Of a stretch of 64,000 nt of DNA, positions 62,028 to 64,000 are shown piece by piece. Position 1 is the first letter of the stretch. Each line of letters starts with the position of its first letter. Origin of the DNA: Parasulfuritortus cantonensis (GTDB lineage Bacteria > Pseudomonadota > Gammaproteobacteria > Burkholderiales > Thiobacillaceae); the NCBI RefSeq assembly GCF_004337445.1, contig NZ_SJZB01000049.1, forward strand, positions 1 through 64,000, read 5' to 3'. The notes below the pieces were generated by a model. It worked only from the letters and a program-made list of their open reading frames with translations. It was not told where the DNA came from and ran no database searches. A program made the position numbers and the translations under genes.

Positions 62028-63851
62028 ATGCAGTCGCCGATCCAGACGTACCTCGAAAACCTCCACGGCCGGATCGCCGGCCTCGACGACGGTGCCCTCG
62101 CCAGCTACATCCCGGAGCTGACCAAGGCGGACCCGGCCTGGTTCGGCATCTGCCTGGTCACCCTCGACGGCGTGGCCTACTCGGTGGGGGATTTCTCGCG
62201 TCAGTTCACCATCCAGTCGATCTCCAAGCCGTTCGTCTACGCCACCGCGCTGGCCGACCGCGGCCGCGACTTCGTGCTGAGCAAGGTGGGCGTGGAGCCG
62301 AGCGGCGATGCCTTCAATTCGATCAGCCTGAATCCCCAAACTGGTGCGCCGCTGAACCCGATGATCAACGCTGGTGCAATCGCCACCGCCAGCCTGGTCG
62401 CGGGCGACACGCCGGAGGCACAATGGCAGCGCATCGAGAGCTCGATGTCCACCTTCGTGGGGCGCGACCTGAGCGTCGACGAGTCGGTGTACCGCTCGGA
62501 GAGCGAGACCGGCTTCCGCAACCGGGCCATCGCCTGGATGCTGAAGAACTTCGGCATCATCGACGGCGAGCCGATGGCTTCCCTGGAGAACTATTTCCGG
62601 CAGTGCTCGGTGCTGGTGGATTGCCGCGACCTCGCCTACATGGCGGCCACCCTGGCCAACGGCGGCGTCCATCCGCTCACCGGCAAGCGCGCGCTGCCGG
62701 CCGAGCACGTCGAGCGGGTACTCAGCGTCATGGCCACCTGCGGCATGTACGACTACGCGGGCAGCTGGCTGTACGAGGTCGGCATGCCGGCCAAGAGCGG
62801 CGTCGGCGGCGGCATCATCGCCGTGCTGCCGGGGCGTTTCGGCATCGGCATCTTCTCGCCGCGCCTGGACGAGAAGGGCAACAGCGTGCGCGGCATCGAG
62901 GTCTGCAAGCAGTTGTCGCGCGACTTCCACATGCACGTGTTCAGCCATGCCGGCCACCCGGCCATGGCGCTCGGGCGCGTCTACACCGGCGCCGATGCCC
63001 CCTCGCGGCGCCAGCCGGGCGCCGAGATGCGCGCCTGCCTGAACGCCCAGGCGCACCGCATCAAGTACCTCAGCCTGCACGGCTTCCTGGCCGTGGACGG
63101 CATCGAATACGTCATCCGGCGCATGCGGGAGATGGCGCCGGACACGCACAGCTTCATCCTCGACATGCACCAGGTGGCCGGGATATCGGAGAGCGCCGCG
63201 CGTCTGCTCAACCAGGCCCGGCGGCAATTCGCCCGCGACGACATCGCGGTGGTGTTCTCGCGCATCCACGAGCGGCCGGCCATCATCGAGCCGTTGCGCA
63301 AGTCGGCCGGGCCGGACGACCACGGCTACCTCAGCTTCGAGGACAACGACCTGGCCGTGGAATGGTGCGAGAACCGGCTCTACGGCGGCGCCGCCCATTA
63401 CGCCGACCGGCTCGGCTCCCTGGCCGAGTCGCCGCTCTTCGCGGGGGTGCCGGCGGAGCTGATGGCGCAGGTGGAGGCGGTGACGGGCACGGCGTCGTTC
63501 GCCGCGGGCGATGCCATCCTGGTGACCGGCCAGGCCGGCGACGGCCGCATCTTCTTCATCGAATCCGGCCAGGTCAGCATCCTGGTGCCGCTCCAGAACG
63601 GCGGCCACCAGCGCATCGCCTCGCTCGGCCCGGGCATGAACTTCGGCGAGATGGTGCTCCTGGGCCAGACCACGCGCAGCGCCTCGGTGCTCGCGGACAC
63701 CGAGGTGAAGTGCTGGATACTCGATACGGAGAACCTCGACCGGGTGGCGGCGGAGGCGCCGCAGCTGAAGATCGCGCTGTTGGAGAACCTGGCCCGCGAC
63801 ATGGCCAGCAAGCTGCGCCGCGCGACCCAGTGGATCAGCGCCCTGGCGTGA
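62028..63851 (+). CDS. Glutaminase A fused to STAS and cyclic-nucleotide-binding domains
   Basis: 607 residues. Glutaminase (about 1-310) with the catalytic Ser64 and Lys67 (Q-S-I-S-K-P), N-A-G-A-I, E-S-E-T-G-F-R-N-R and S-G-V-G-G-G; then a STAS-like domain (about 345-440, I-L-D-M-H-Q-V-A-G-I-S-E-S-A); then a CNB domain (about 470-595) whose ligand loop F-G-E-M-V-L-L-G-Q-T-T-R-S-A-S keeps Glu541 and Arg550, the residues that contact ribose and cyclic phosphate in CRP-like proteins. AGGAGG precedes ATG 62028. Converts Gln to Glu plus ammonia; the tail suggests control by cAMP or cGMP. Follows the cyclase. Confidence 0.88.
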   Translation: MQSPIQTYLENLHGRIAGLDDGALASYIPELTKADPAWFGICLVTLDGVAYSVGDFSRQFTIQSISKPFVYATALADRGRDFVLSKVGVEPSGDAFNSISLNPQTGAPLNPMINAGAIATASLVAGDTPEAQWQRIESSMSTFVGRDLSVDESVYRSESETGFRNRAIAWMLKNFGIIDGEPMASLENYFRQCSVLVDCRDLAYMAATLANGGVHPLTGKRALPAEHVERVLSVMATCGMYDYAGSWLYEVGMPAKSGVGGGIIAVLPGRFGIGIFSPRLDEKGNSVRGIEVCKQLSRDFHMHVFSHAGHPAMALGRVYTGADAPSRRQPGAEMRACLNAQAHRIKYLSLHGFLAVDGIEYVIRRMREMAPDTHSFILDMHQVAGISESAARLLNQARRQFARDDIAVVFSRIHERPAIIEPLRKSAGPDDHGYLSFEDNDLAVEWCENRLYGGAAHYADRLGSLAESPLFAGVPAELMAQVEAVTGTASFAAGDAILVTGQAGDGRIFFIESGQVSILVPLQNGGHQRIASLGPGMNFGEMVLLGQTTRSASVLADTEVKCWILDTENLDRVAAEAPQLKIALLENLARDMASKLRRATQWISALA

Positions 63852-63861
63852 GCGGGAACGA

Positions 63862-63885
63862 CCGGGCCGGCGTTGACCGGCCCGG
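63862..63885. terminator. 9-bp GC hairpin between convergent genes
   Basis: CCGGGCCGG, 6 nt, CCGGCCCGG between the glutaminase stop and the convergent FecR paralogue. No T-run; could act from both sides with Rho or simply be a stem. Confidence 0.4.
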
Positions 63886-63902
63886 CCCGGCCGGCGCCTG
63901 GA

Positions 63903-64000
63903 TCAGTCGGTCTCGACCTTGACGACGAAGTGGGTGCCGCGCACGCCGATGGTGCCGGTCGGGGTCTTCACCGCCACGGCGTCCGGCTTGATCTTGGCGA
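63903..64000 (-). CDS. Second FecR-domain protein (C-terminal fragment, runs off edge)
   Basis: The last 31 codons of a minus-strand gene are visible, stop at 63903. They read A-K-I-K-P-D-A-V-A-V-K-T-P-T-G-T-I-G-V-R-G-T-H-F-V-V-K-V-E, nearly the same as the end of the FecR protein at 59136 (K-T-P-T-G-S-V-G-V-R-G-S-H-F). It is a paralogue at the far side of the cyclase and glutaminase genes, oriented toward the latter. Nothing more can be said without the next sequence. Confidence 0.78.
   Translation of the reverse strand, partial: AKIKPDAVAVKTPTGTIGVRGTHFVVKVETD

Overview
The window is GC-rich, densely coded bacterial chromosome. Gene content and order suggest a betaproteobacterium, probably of the Nitrosomonadales/Thiobacillaceae type: two adjacent UbiH-type hydroxylases, amgK-murU, lptD, mltA-apaG, rpe-gph-trpE-trpG-trpD, ubiC-ubiA, argD-argF-argG, a class II cytochrome c, and 4-bp ATGA/GTGA gene overlaps. 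The lineage is an inference from gene order; no rRNA is present. I see no insertion sequence, prophage, integrase or CRISPR array. It reads as core chromosome with small accessory insertions.

Layout. 1-9.9 kb: lptD (minus, continues past the left edge) opposite a plus-strand run amgK-murU-pepP-ubiH-ubiH2-dsbC-tonB, then yjfB, mltA and apaG on minus. 10.4-17 kb: rpe-gph-(candidate trpL)-trpE, a repeat-rich exported protein and a glycosyltransferase, then trpG-trpD; trpC is not next. 17-24.5 kb: tRNA-Arg(CCT), a hybrid histidine kinase, a DksA/TraR protein, the ABC-F ATPase uup, nadE and glnB. 24.5-32.4 kb: FAD-linked oxidase operon, GT25 glycosyltransferase, HD-GYP protein, a tRNA Asp-Arg-Ser cluster, lysC and a YccA/BI-1 protein. 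32.4-42.6 kb: K+ channel plus separate RCK protein, rlmD, exonuclease, pgl, DUF4139, crcB-DUF190-TauE and yjbQ. 42.6-52.8 kb: lolC-lolD, comEC, a 353-bp AT-rich intergenic region, argD-argF-cytochrome-argG, ppnP and yajQ. 53-64 kb: SGNH hydrolase, chemoreceptor, ubiC-ubiA-tcdA, then a possible second-messenger locus.

The most interesting part is the last 6 kb. A FecR-domain protein and an OmpA-family protein (minus) diverge from a membrane class III nucleotide cyclase with a CHASE2-type extracytoplasmic region (plus). Next comes a glutaminase fused to a STAS domain and a cyclic-nucleotide-binding domain, and a second FecR-type gene runs off the right edge. The order suggests an envelope-sensing cyclase whose cNMP product controls glutaminase; this is inferred, not shown.

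Other notable items: a 20-codon Trp-rich leader ORF overlapping the gph stop just before trpE; a perfect inverted pair of consensus DnaA boxes upstream of argD; and three single-base frameshifts (lptD, mltA, trpE), each explained by one base missing from a G/C run, which looks more like sequencing error than gene decay.
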